Assembly (NCBI GenBank): GCA_947177695.1
Contig: CAMWVO010000135.1
Span: forward strand, 1-5,976
Direction: 5' to 3'
Source of the DNA: an uncultured Clostridia bacterium
Lineage (GTDB): Bacteria > Bacillota > Clostridia > Oscillospirales > Ruminococcaceae
DNA: 5,976 nucleotides
Below, piece by piece: positions 1 to 5,783 of this stretch. Below the pieces are notes generated by a model. It did no database searches. It was not told the DNA's origin and worked only from the letters and a program-made list of their open reading frames with translations. A program made the translations under genes and the position numbers. The stretch's first letter is position 1, and each line of letters begins with the position of its first letter.

Positions 1-9
1 ATTATATAC

Positions 10-38
10 ATTATAATCCTAAAAATTCAAATTGTCAA
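10..38 (-). promoter_or_regulatory. Consensus sigma-A promoter reading out of the left edge
   Basis: On the minus strand the -35 box is TTGACA (33-38) and the -10 box is TATAAT (10-15), separated by exactly 17 bases. Both hexamers match the housekeeping consensus at every position, so this should be a strong promoter unless it is repressed. Transcription would start around position 3 and run leftwards into a gene outside the window. It lies downstream of the transporter operon and points the same way, so the next gene probably has its own control. Confidence 0.75.
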
Positions 39-53
39 GGATTTTTAGGATTA
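14..53. promoter_or_regulatory. Inverted repeat bracketing the -35 box (likely operator)
   Basis: The arms are 14-28 and 39-53: 13 outer base pairs match perfectly (TAATCCTAAAAAT against ATTTTTAGGATTA), followed by one T-G mismatch or wobble and one more pair, around a 10-base centre. On the minus strand one arm ends directly before TTGACA, and the other fills most of the spacer and enters the -10 box. A protein bound here would block the promoter, so a repressor site is the simplest reading. There is no U-tract after the stem, so a terminator is unlikely. The binding protein is unknown. Confidence 0.6.
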
Positions 54-139
54 AATTCCGAAATATTAAAACCTGTTATCAAGAACATCAAGGAATACAC
101 ATGCATTGTAATGCTTGAAAACTGAAGCATAATATTAAC

Positions 140-171
140 AAATGATCGCAGCGATAATCCTGCGGTCATTT
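140..171. other. 12-bp stem-loop in the downstream intergenic region
   Basis: The arms AAATGATCGCAG (140-151) and CTGCGGTCATTT (160-171) pair over 12 positions with one T-G wobble when read on the plus strand, which becomes a C-A mismatch on the minus strand. The loop is 8 bases. The better plus-strand pairing and the TTTT at 169-172 suggest a weak terminator for rightward transcripts, but no plus-strand gene is visible to its left. It could also serve as a second, back-up hairpin after the transporter operon. Confidence 0.4.
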
Positions 172-176
172 TACTA

Positions 177-249
177 TAAAAAAACAAAAGATTAAGCACT
201 AATTTTCGACCGGCAATAAAAAATATTTGTATATTGATCGAAAATTAGT
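177..249 (-). terminator. Probable terminator of the ABC transporter operon
   Basis: A perfect 12-bp inverted repeat, ACTAATTTTCGA (198-209) and TCGAAAATTAGT (238-249), begins one base beyond the transporter stop codon. A CAAT/ATTG pair inside the loop (214-217 with 233-236) can extend the stem. On the minus strand it is followed, about 9 bases later, by a T-rich run (TTTTGTTTTTTT). The stem is AT-rich and the T-tract is set back from it, so termination may be incomplete. Its place right behind the last gene is the main support. Confidence 0.5.
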
Positions 250-250
250 A

Positions 251-2062
251 TTACACTGTGTAATATTGTGCCTGAGCATGCCATAATTCGTGGTACTTTC
301 CGCTCTCGTCACATAGAAGTTCCTCATGTGAACCATATTGAACTACGCGCCCATTATCAAATACCGCTATCTTATTGCAGAAACGGCACGATGCCAAACG
401 GTGAGAAATATACACTGTCGTTTTATCTCCCGAAATAGCATTGAAATTTGAATATACCTCGTATTCGGATATCGGATCAAGCGCAGCCGTAGGTTCGTCC
501 AAGAGGATAAAAGGCGAATCTTTATAGAGCGCACGTGCAAGGGCGATTTTTTGTGCTTCTCCGCCGGAAATCTCTATACCCGATTGGTCGTATCTCTTGT
601 ACAGATACGTATCAGTTCCTTCGGGCATCACGTCAGATATATTGCTGAAATTCGCTTTCTTTAAGCATTCAAGCACTTTATTTTCGTCAAAGTGTTTACT
701 TGAAGCAACGATTTCTCCAAGCTTGAATGAGAACAGGCTGAAATCCTGAAATACGACGGAAAATACAGACATATATTCATCGTAATCATATTTTTGAATA
801 TTAACACCGTTCAGCAGTATTTCCCCTTCCGTCGGATCGTAAAGACGGCAAAGCAATTTTATAAATGTGGTCTTTCCCGAACCGTTCATACCTACAATTG
901 CAAGTTTTTCTCCAATCTTGAATTTAAGATTTACATTTTTCAAGGCATAGGCTTCCGTATTGGGATATTTGAAGCTGACATTTCGGAACTCTACACAGTA
1001 ATCATTATCATCACGCTTTTCAACCGTCAGGGAACCCTGATACATATTGTTCGGAATGTCGAAGTAAGAGAAATAGCGTTTAAGATAATGGTTATTTTCA
1101 AACGCTCCTTGTATCGTTCCGACAGAGCTTGTCAGAGTTTCAGAAAGCAGCATGATACAAGCCACATACTTTGCAATTGAACCGATCGTTATGTCTCCCT
1201 GCAAAGCGGCATAGATCAGAACGGCATAGATACCGAATTTTAATACCGCATTGAAAATGTTTACAGGCAGCGTCCACGCCGCTTTCTTATATGAATTTTT
1301 CAGATTGCGTTCATAATACTCCTTATCAATTGCCAAATAGGAATCTCCGAGGAAATCGCCCATATTGTAAAGACGAATATCCTTTCCTGCTCCATAATCA
1401 AAAATATAGTCATAAAAGTGTTGCCCTATAACATTCATATCAACGTTATATGCGTTGAAATCCCGATCTAACTTATTTGTCTTTTTTGTTGTGCAGACCT
1501 GAGTAATCAGTGTTACGATCACCCCTGCCGCGATGAGAAGTTTGAAACCCAAAGGTACGGACGAAATAGTGAAAAACGAGATTGTAAGCGCAATAGAAGC
1601 AATTATTTTTGTTACTTGCCCTGTGAATCGCTCAATATGCCGATAAAGATAGAACAGATTTTGACCCGTCTGACTTTCACTTCGAATACGATAGCGAAGC
1701 CTTGTGACCTCAGGATTTTCAATTGATTCATAAGCCATCTGCATTGCTTTTTCTGAATATGACCATTCTTGATTTCGCCATATTGAGTTGTATGCAACAT
1801 CTTTTTCGGAAAAAATATAGGTGTTCAGAAGATTAACCGCAAACACAATACCAACCGTCAGCGCCACGTAAAGAATAACCGTTTCAACAGAAGCTTTGGC
1901 GACCAGCGAGTCGATAACCTTAGCGGAGAAATAAATCGGAACATAACCGATAATCGACGAAAGAAATGAGTTCGCAATCAACATTACAGCATATTTTCTG
2001 TTTGTCGAGAAGGAATATTTTGCTGCTCGTCTAAAAACCTTAAAATGCTCGCTAAGTTTCAT
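251..2062 (-). CDS. ABC exporter half-transporter, permease/ATPase fusion (second of the pair)
   Basis: A 603-residue membrane exporter subunit: an N-terminal transmembrane domain with about six helices (near 25-48, 60-84, 148-167, 172-190, 264-287, 293-312) followed by an ATPase domain from about 355. The ATPase carries Walker A GMNGSGKTT (391-399), Q-loop Gln439, signature ISGGE (498-502), Walker B ending in LLDE (Asp522/Glu523), D-loop AALD and H-loop His554, so it looks fully active. The length is normal for the MdlB/MsbA-type fold. There is no N-terminal C39 peptidase domain, so it should not itself cleave a leader peptide. The ATG overlaps the stop of the preceding transporter by 4 bases (ATGA), and its AAGGAGG site (2072-2078) lies 9 bases upstream inside that gene, implying translational coupling and probably a heterodimer. 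The substrate (drug, lipid or peptide) cannot be read from the sequence. Confidence 0.93.
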   Translation of the reverse strand: MKLSEHFKVFRRAAKYSFSTNRKYAVMLIANSFLSSIIGYVPIYFSAKVIDSLVAKASVETVILYVALTVGIVFAVNLLNTYIFSEKDVAYNSIWRNQEWSYSEKAMQMAYESIENPEVTRLRYRIRSESQTGQNLFYLYRHIERFTGQVTKIIASIALTISFFTISSVPLGFKLLIAAGVIVTLITQVCTTKKTNKLDRDFNAYNVDMNVIGQHFYDYIFDYGAGKDIRLYNMGDFLGDSYLAIDKEYYERNLKNSYKKAAWTLPVNIFNAVLKFGIYAVLIYAALQGDITIGSIAKYVACIMLLSETLTSSVGTIQGAFENNHYLKRYFSYFDIPNNMYQGSLTVEKRDDNDYCVEFRNVSFKYPNTEAYALKNVNLKFKIGEKLAIVGMNGSGKTTFIKLLCRLYDPTEGEILLNGVNIQKYDYDEYMSVFSVVFQDFSLFSFKLGEIVASSKHFDENKVLECLKKANFSNISDVMPEGTDTYLYKRYDQSGIEISGGEAQKIALARALYKDSPFILLDEPTAALDPISEYEVYSNFNAISGDKTTVYISHRLASCRFCNKIAVFDNGRVVQYGSHEELLCDESGKYHELWHAQAQYYTV

Positions 2063-3894
2063 TCGGCGCCGCCTCCTTCCATATTATCTTTATACCAGCA
2101 GCTTTGCATATCGAATAATTCTTTATACTTTCCGTTGGCTGCGATTAACTCCTGATGTGTGCCTTCTTCTGTGATGCTGCCGTTTCCGAGGAGAATTATT
2201 CTGTCACAGAATGACGTTGAAGCAAGTCTGTGAGAAATAAACAGCGAGGTTTTGTTCTTTGACATAGCGTTAAATTCGGCATATATCCTGCTTTCGGCAA
2301 TCGGATCAAGGGCTGCTGTCGGTTCATCAAGAATCAGAAGCGGCGCGTCTTTGTAAAGCGCACGGGCAAGCATTAGTTTTTGTGCCTCGCCGCCCGAAAG
2401 CTCGGTGCCGCTTTTGTTGACCTGTTTATTCAGTTTTGTATGGATACCGTCAGGGAGCATATCGATCTTTGCACTCAGTCCGGCTTGCCGCATACATTTT
2501 TCCGCCTTACTCAGATCCGTTTCTGCCGTATCTTTACCCGAAACCGTTTCGGCAAGCGAGAAAAAAGCCGTTTTTATCTCCTGAAAAACAGGTGAGATAA
2601 GCTTGTAATAATCTTCCCGCTTAAAATCGGCCAACGGAATACCGTTAAAGAATATTTCTCCCGATGTAGGTCTGTAAAGACCGCAAAGCAGTTTTACAAG
2701 CGTTGTTTTTCCCGCGCCGTTCAGTCCCACAAGCGCAAGCTTTTCTCCGCTTTTGATTCGCAGAGACAAATCGTGAATAGTGTCATGCTCCGCACCGTCA
2801 TATCTGAAGCTGACATTTCTGAACTCAATTTCCGGAACGGTGTTCATATGATCGGCAGCTTTGGCAATTCCGCTTCCGTCATATTCCGGATAATCTGTAA
2901 ATTCTCTGAAATCGCACAGCTTGAGACTCACCGTATTGGCTTTGTTCCAACAATTGATGATCCCGCCTACCCATGACGCAAAAGAAGATATAGCGGCAAA
3001 ATAGAGAACAAATTCATCAACTCCGATTTTTCCGCTGTAGAACATATGGATCAAAAGCGCATACGCACCGCCGTCACGAATAAGTATTACGACCAAATCG
3101 GCAATTCGTGAGAGAAAACTCTTTTTCACCGTAGTTTTGTCCCATTTTGCCTGCTGTTTGCATAAATCACGATAGCACTCACGAAGCCAAGACGCCATAC
3201 TGTATATGCGGATATCCTTTGCTGTCGTAAAATCGTTAGGAAGCTGCGCAACGTAATAGAGTTTCTGTTCTAAATCGGTCATTTTGCTTCTGTTGGCGTA
3301 TTCCCATTTATTATAAGCCCTGACAGAGAGAATATTGACAACAGGCGCAATGGTAAGTATCGGAACCAGCCACGGGCTTGCAAAAGAGATCACAGAACCG
3401 AACAGTATATAACCCAAAAGATTTTCTATCATACCAAAGCCGTTATATACAATATCGGTGAGCGGCTGAACTCCGTCCCACATCTGAGTGGCTTCATTCG
3501 CTCGGTTGGCAAGGTCGCGAACTTCCTTCTGTTCGTAGGTTTGATAGAAGATAGAAAGCAGTTTTCTTGTCACAAGGTTGGTCATTTTATATCGGTATAT
3601 CCCAAGCGTTGTACCTCTGATATGCCAAAGTGCATGAATTATAACCTCTCCGAGCATTATCAAAAGCATTACAATGCCTATTGATAACATAGAATGCTTA
3701 AGCGTCTGACCGCTTGTCACCTCCGATACTACAAGCGACGGCAGGTATATTTCCAGATACCTGAGTCCGATGTTGACGGGTATAAACAAAGCAGTAATAA
3801 AGAAAGCAGCCTTGCTGTATTTCAATAGCATTTTCAGCGTCCATGCAAAGTTTGAAAATACGGAATATGTTGGCTTTTTCTTTTTCATTTTCAC
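2059..3894 (-). CDS. ABC exporter half-transporter, permease/ATPase fusion (first of the pair)
   Basis: A 611-residue exporter subunit in the same layout as its partner: hydrophobic helices near 30-48, 68-90, 155-174, 175-192, 264-286 and 294-314, then an ATPase domain from about 355. Walker A is GLNGAGKTT (390-398), Q-loop Gln438, signature LSGGE (499-503), Walker B LLILDE (519-524), D-loop AALD and H-loop His555; no catalytic residue is missing. There is no C39 peptidase. The GTG at 3894 sits 5 bases after AAAGGAG (3900-3906); an in-frame ATG two codons later (3888) is an alternative start. The C-terminus (MEGGGAE) is encoded by the partner's purine-rich ribosome binding site. It lies 90 bases behind the kinase gene but is separated from it by a hairpin terminator and a promoter of its own. 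Export of a small molecule or peptide is likely; the substrate is unknown. Confidence 0.93.
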   Translation of the reverse strand: MKMKKKKPTYSVFSNFAWTLKMLLKYSKAAFFITALFIPVNIGLRYLEIYLPSLVVSEVTSGQTLKHSMLSIGIVMLLIMLGEVIIHALWHIRGTTLGIYRYKMTNLVTRKLLSIFYQTYEQKEVRDLANRANEATQMWDGVQPLTDIVYNGFGMIENLLGYILFGSVISFASPWLVPILTIAPVVNILSVRAYNKWEYANRSKMTDLEQKLYYVAQLPNDFTTAKDIRIYSMASWLRECYRDLCKQQAKWDKTTVKKSFLSRIADLVVILIRDGGAYALLIHMFYSGKIGVDEFVLYFAAISSFASWVGGIINCWNKANTVSLKLCDFREFTDYPEYDGSGIAKAADHMNTVPEIEFRNVSFRYDGAEHDTIHDLSLRIKSGEKLALVGLNGAGKTTLVKLLCGLYRPTSGEIFFNGIPLADFKREDYYKLISPVFQEIKTAFFSLAETVSGKDTAETDLSKAEKCMRQAGLSAKIDMLPDGIHTKLNKQVNKSGTELSGGEAQKLMLARALYKDAPLLILDEPTAALDPIAESRIYAEFNAMSKNKTSLFISHRLASTSFCDRIILLGNGSITEEGTHQELIAANGKYKELFDMQSCWYKDNMEGGGAE

Positions 3895-3899
3895 ATCAG

Positions 3900-3906
3900 C
3901 TCCTTT
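3900..3906 (-). promoter_or_regulatory. Ribosome binding site of the first transporter
   Basis: AAAGGAG on the minus strand ends 5 bases before the GTG at 3894 and 11 bases before the ATG at 3888. The spacing favours the GTG start. An out-of-frame ATG (3896-3894) overlaps the GTG but runs straight into TGA. Confidence 0.65.
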
Positions 3907-3913
3907 CGCTTAC

Positions 3914-3922
3914 AGTATATCA
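3914..3922 (-). promoter_or_regulatory. Extended -10 promoter for the transporter pair
   Basis: The minus strand reads TGATATACT, an extended -10 element (TG, one base, TATACT) with five of six bases of the -10 box matching TATAAT. No good -35 box is present: the 17-base spacing falls on TATTTT, within the terminator's U-rich tail, so the TG extension would carry most of the recognition, perhaps with help from an activator. The start would be near 3907, giving a leader of only about 13 bases before the GTG. Confidence 0.5.
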
Positions 3923-3979
3923 GAAAAAAGAAAAGGAAAATAAATTCGTGCACCAAATGCTTCTGCCGGTGCACGAATT
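3922..3979 (-). terminator. Rho-independent terminator after the kinase gene
   Basis: The arms AATTCGTGCACC (3943-3954) and GGTGCACGAATT (3968-3979) form a perfect 12-bp stem with a 13-base loop. On the minus strand the stem is followed directly by a long U-rich run (TTTATTTTCC then TTTTCTTTTTT). It begins 5 bases past the kinase stop codon, the expected place for an intrinsic terminator. It should reduce read-through from the regulator genes into the transporters. Confidence 0.75.
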
Positions 3980-3984
3980 GCAAA

Positions 3985-4635
3985 TCACTCTATAGCGGGC
4001 ACTAAAAATTCCGAAGTAAAAGCACCGTCCTCGCTGTTGTACTTGACCCAGCCGCCGTGTTCTTCAATGATCGCTTCGGCGCGGCGCAGACCGAAGCCGT
4101 GAACACCGTCCTTGTGAGTTGCAAACAATGAACCTGTCTTTTTCCTCTTTGCACTCGCCGCGTTGAGCATTGAAAAATAAAGCATATTTCCTTTCATGGA
4201 CATAAAGATACGAATAAACCGTTCTCCCACTGCCATACGGCAGGCTTCAATAGCGTTGTCAAGCAGATTTCCGACGATAATGCTCAATTCCACGTCCGAA
4301 ACAGTTAATGTATCGGGCACATTGGCTTTAACTGTTACGGCTATATTTTCCGCCTTAGCTTGTTCAAGCTTTGCTGATAAAACGGCATCAAGAGATACAT
4401 TGCCTGTTTTCAGCAGAGTATCCACATTCATCAGTTGACCGTCAAGCTGTTCTATATAGGCAAGTGCACGATCAACTTCTCCTGCCTCAAGCTGACCTTT
4501 CAGCGTTTGCAGATGATGGTGAAAATCGTGCTTATAGCCTCTCATTTCCTTGTGGATGCTCCGCACCTCATTCAAATGCTTTTCGGATTGCTCGGTCTGA
4601 TACTCAACCAGCTTCAGATATGTTTTCTTTCTCAT
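3985..4635 (-). CDS. GHKL-type sensor histidine kinase without membrane sensor domain
   Basis: A 216-residue kinase of the group that partners LytTR regulators. Residues 1-30 form a charged helix, followed by the phosphoacceptor region YKHDFHHHLQ with His36 as the likely phosphorylated residue; the usual RHDxxNH pattern has His at the Asn position. The ATP-binding domain has the N-box VGNLLDNAIEAC (Asn123, Asp126, Asn127) and the glycine box GVHGFGLRRAE (177-187). Related AgrC/VirS-like kinases usually run to about 400-450 residues with several N-terminal membrane helices; here there are none, and the upstream DNA is occupied by the regulator gene, so the protein is short by design or by old deletion and should be cytoplasmic. 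The ATG at 4635 follows GAGGTAG, overlapping the regulator's stop codon, with an 8-base gap between genes. It should phosphorylate the neighbouring regulator. Confidence 0.88.
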   Translation of the reverse strand: MRKKTYLKLVEYQTEQSEKHLNEVRSIHKEMRGYKHDFHHHLQTLKGQLEAGEVDRALAYIEQLDGQLMNVDTLLKTGNVSLDAVLSAKLEQAKAENIAVTVKANVPDTLTVSDVELSIIVGNLLDNAIEACRMAVGERFIRIFMSMKGNMLYFSMLNAASAKRKKTGSLFATHKDGVHGFGLRRAEAIIEEHGGWVKYNSEDGAFTSEFLVPAIE

Positions 4636-4643
4636 AAACTACC

Positions 4644-5342
4644 TCAATTATGTTCGATAAACGCCCGGTTGACGTCATCATATTTACCTCTTGAAAGAGG
4701 CAGTTCGGACTTTCCGATATTAACCGATGTGCGGGAAATTCTTGTAATGTGTTTCAGAGAAACCACGTAGGAACGATGAATACGATAGAAATCGCCGCTC
4801 AATTTTTCTTCAAATGCAGAGATGCGTTCCTTGATCCTGTACTCTTTATCTTTCGCGTGAATGACAATGTAATGCAGAAATGCTTCAACATAGAGGATGT
4901 CCGATTCATAAAGTTTGATTGTCTCACCCTCGCAGGAGATCACGACAAACGGCGGTTCCAGCGACAATTTATCCGCGGCTTTATTCAGCACTTGCATAAG
5001 TTTATTCTCGTCAATCGGCTTAATCAGATAGTGAAGAGCGTCCACCTCATATCCTTCACCGACAAATTCAAAATGTGAAGTAATAAAAATGATTTCCGAT
5101 CGGTTGTTGTCTTTGCGTATTCGCTTAGCCAGTTCAATGCCCGTAATGCTCTTCATTTCAACATCAAGCAGAAGAATATCATATGCCTTATTATCCTCAT
5201 ATTCAAATAAAAAAGCTTCGGCGGAATTGAATATGTTGATGTCGCAAGCGCAGCTATTCTGTTTGCCCCATGCTGATACTACGGATGAGATGTATTCAAT
5301 TTGATTCTGCTCATCATCGCAGATTGCTATTTTATATTTCAT
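4644..5342 (-). CDS. LytTR-family DNA-binding response regulator
   Basis: A 232-residue two-component response regulator. The N-terminal receiver domain (about 1-118) begins MKYKIAICDDE, with acidic Asp9/Asp10, phosphoacceptor Asp60 in LLLDVEM, Thr88 and Lys108 in the LIKP motif. The C-terminal LytTR DNA-binding domain (about 131-230) has the family signatures FYRIHRSYVV (185-194) and PLSRGKY (215-221). Members of this family (AgrA, VirR, ComE) bind paired direct repeats and often control peptide signalling, bacteriocin or virulence genes. I start at the ATG at 5342, because GGTGATC lies just before it and family members usually begin this way; an ATG five codons upstream (5357) is in frame but has only a poor ribosome site. 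It lies 8 bases ahead of the kinase gene in one operon. All residues needed for phosphorylation are present. Confidence 0.92.
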   Translation of the reverse strand: MKYKIAICDDEQNQIEYISSVVSAWGKQNSCACDINIFNSAEAFLFEYEDNKAYDILLLDVEMKSITGIELAKRIRKDNNRSEIIFITSHFEFVGEGYEVDALHYLIKPIDENKLMQVLNKAADKLSLEPPFVVISCEGETIKLYESDILYVEAFLHYIVIHAKDKEYRIKERISAFEEKLSGDFYRIHRSYVVSLKHITRISRTSVNIGKSELPLSRGKYDDVNRAFIEHN

Positions 5343-5423
5343 GTTGATCACCGCCATTCTCTCAATCAGTTTATGACATATTTATTGGCAATACCGAATT
5401 AAACAGGTTTATTGCTTTAATTT

Positions 5424-5567
5424 TTAAATCTTCTTACACGTTTTTTTCATAACCAAGTGCCTAAAAAACCGTGTCAAATCGTTCTCCCATACTCCGTCAG
5501 CCAGTTCAAGAACTGCATTGACACAGCGGTATACTGATCTTAAGTATATCCTGTTTTTGTCAATCAT
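5424..5567 (-). CDS. Small hypothetical protein, 47 residues, leading the regulator operon
   Basis: An open frame of 47 codons on the regulator's strand, ending 81 bases before the regulator start. It begins MIDKNRIYLRSVYRCVNAVL and ends in a lysine-rich tail (MKKTCKKI). It has two cysteines (15 and 44), a central acidic patch (ADGVWEND, 23-30) and no signal peptide or membrane helix; much of it could form an amphipathic helix. The ATG at 5567 follows GGGGA at about 10 bases; a GTG three codons earlier (5576) is a less likely start. A well-formed promoter lies just upstream, giving a leader of only about 15 bases. I do not recognise a family. It could be a small regulatory protein, a peptide substrate or a translated leader, or a chance frame; position, promoter and ribosome site argue for a real gene. 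Confidence 0.45.
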   Translation of the reverse strand: MIDKNRIYLRSVYRCVNAVLELADGVWENDLTRFFRHLVMKKTCKKI

Positions 5568-5588
5568 TCTATTCACTTCCCCATGTAC

Positions 5589-5617
5589 ATTTTAGCATTA
5601 TCTGCAAGAAAAATCAA
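5589..5617 (-). promoter_or_regulatory. Promoter for the small protein and regulator/kinase operon
   Basis: The minus strand carries -35 TTGATT (5612-5617) and -10 TAAAAT (5589-5594) with a 17-base spacer, plus a TG extension before the -10 (TGCTAAAAT). Four of six -35 bases and five of six -10 bases match consensus. The start would fall near 5582, directly at the GGGGAAG that serves the small gene. No comparably good promoter was found between the small gene and the regulator, so this probably drives both. Confidence 0.65.
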
Positions 5618-5629
5618 TATGAAATTTTG

Positions 5630-5672
5630 TATGGAATGGATTTTAACGTTTTTTGCGAAAATCCATTCCATA
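5630..5672. promoter_or_regulatory. Perfect 15-bp inverted repeat between divergent promoters (likely operator)
   Basis: The arms TATGGAATGGATTTT (5630-5644) and AAAATCCATTCCATA (5658-5672) are perfectly complementary around a 13-base centre. Each arm holds a tandem ATGGA ATGGA motif. The right arm abuts the -35 box of the plus-strand promoter, and the left arm ends 12 bases from the -35 box of the minus-strand promoter. Both predicted transcripts start outside the repeat, so it would not be transcribed from either, which favours a protein-binding site over an RNA hairpin. It does not have the direct-repeat form typical of LytTR sites. Confidence 0.6.
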
Positions 5673-5702
5673 TTTACTTTTTGGGAGCGGATATGTTAAG
5701 AT
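5673..5702 (+). promoter_or_regulatory. Divergent plus-strand promoter
   Basis: A -35 box TTTACT (5673-5678, four of six consensus bases) and a -10 box TAAGAT (5697-5702) are separated by 18 bases, with TG at 5694-5695 giving an extended -10. Transcription would start near 5709 and reach the AAAGGAG site about 16 bases later. The weak -35 lying against the inverted repeat suggests regulated activity. Confidence 0.45.
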
Positions 5703-5723
5703 AAATATCATCATTTGAAATCG

Positions 5724-5730
5724 AAAGGAG
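5724..5730 (+). promoter_or_regulatory. Strong ribosome binding site before a tiny reading frame
   Basis: AAAGGAG is a near-ideal site. Counting from its last base, the TTG at 5739 is 8 bases away, the out-of-frame ATT at 5738 is 7 away, and the ATG at 5733 is only 2 away. Spacing therefore favours the TTG, although the ATG is in the same frame. Confidence 0.55.
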
Positions 5731-5738
5731 AGATGTTA

Positions 5739-5783
5739 TTGACGCAATTAAACACGATCAACTGCGAGGAAATCATGACCTAA
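5739..5783 (+). CDS. Possible micropeptide gene (14 residues from TTG)
   Basis: From the TTG the frame reads MTQLNTINCEEIMT and stops with TAA at 5781-5783; using the ATG at 5733 adds two residues. A second frame beginning with the rare start ATT at 5738 would run 26 residues to TAA at 5816-5818 and ends LPSEVNGKNT. The promoter and strong ribosome site in front argue that something here is translated, diverging from the regulator operon. The 14-residue product has one cysteine and two adjacent glutamates, no leader-like region and no double-glycine motif. It might be a signalling peptide, a leader peptide for a gene beyond the window, or the remnant of a broken gene. No family is recognised, so confidence is low. 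Confidence 0.3.
   Translation: MTQLNTINCEEIMT

Noticed and set aside
35..169. A 44-codon hydrophobic frame on the minus strand downstream of the transporters
   Set aside because: It has no ribosome binding site, its start codon lies in a hairpin stem and its end runs into the consensus promoter, so it is probably chance.
4196..5304. Several plus-strand reading frames of 70-110 codons opposite the kinase and regulator
   Set aside because: They are antisense shadows of well-supported genes, without ribosome sites or recognisable domains.
4644..5357. Longer regulator start at 5357
   Set aside because: It has only a weak purine stretch before it; the ATG at 5342 has GGTGATC at a good distance and gives the usual N-terminus of the family.
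5536..5561. TTGACA and TATACT close together on the minus strand inside the small gene
   Set aside because: The spacing between the boxes is only 9 bases, far too short for a sigma-A promoter.
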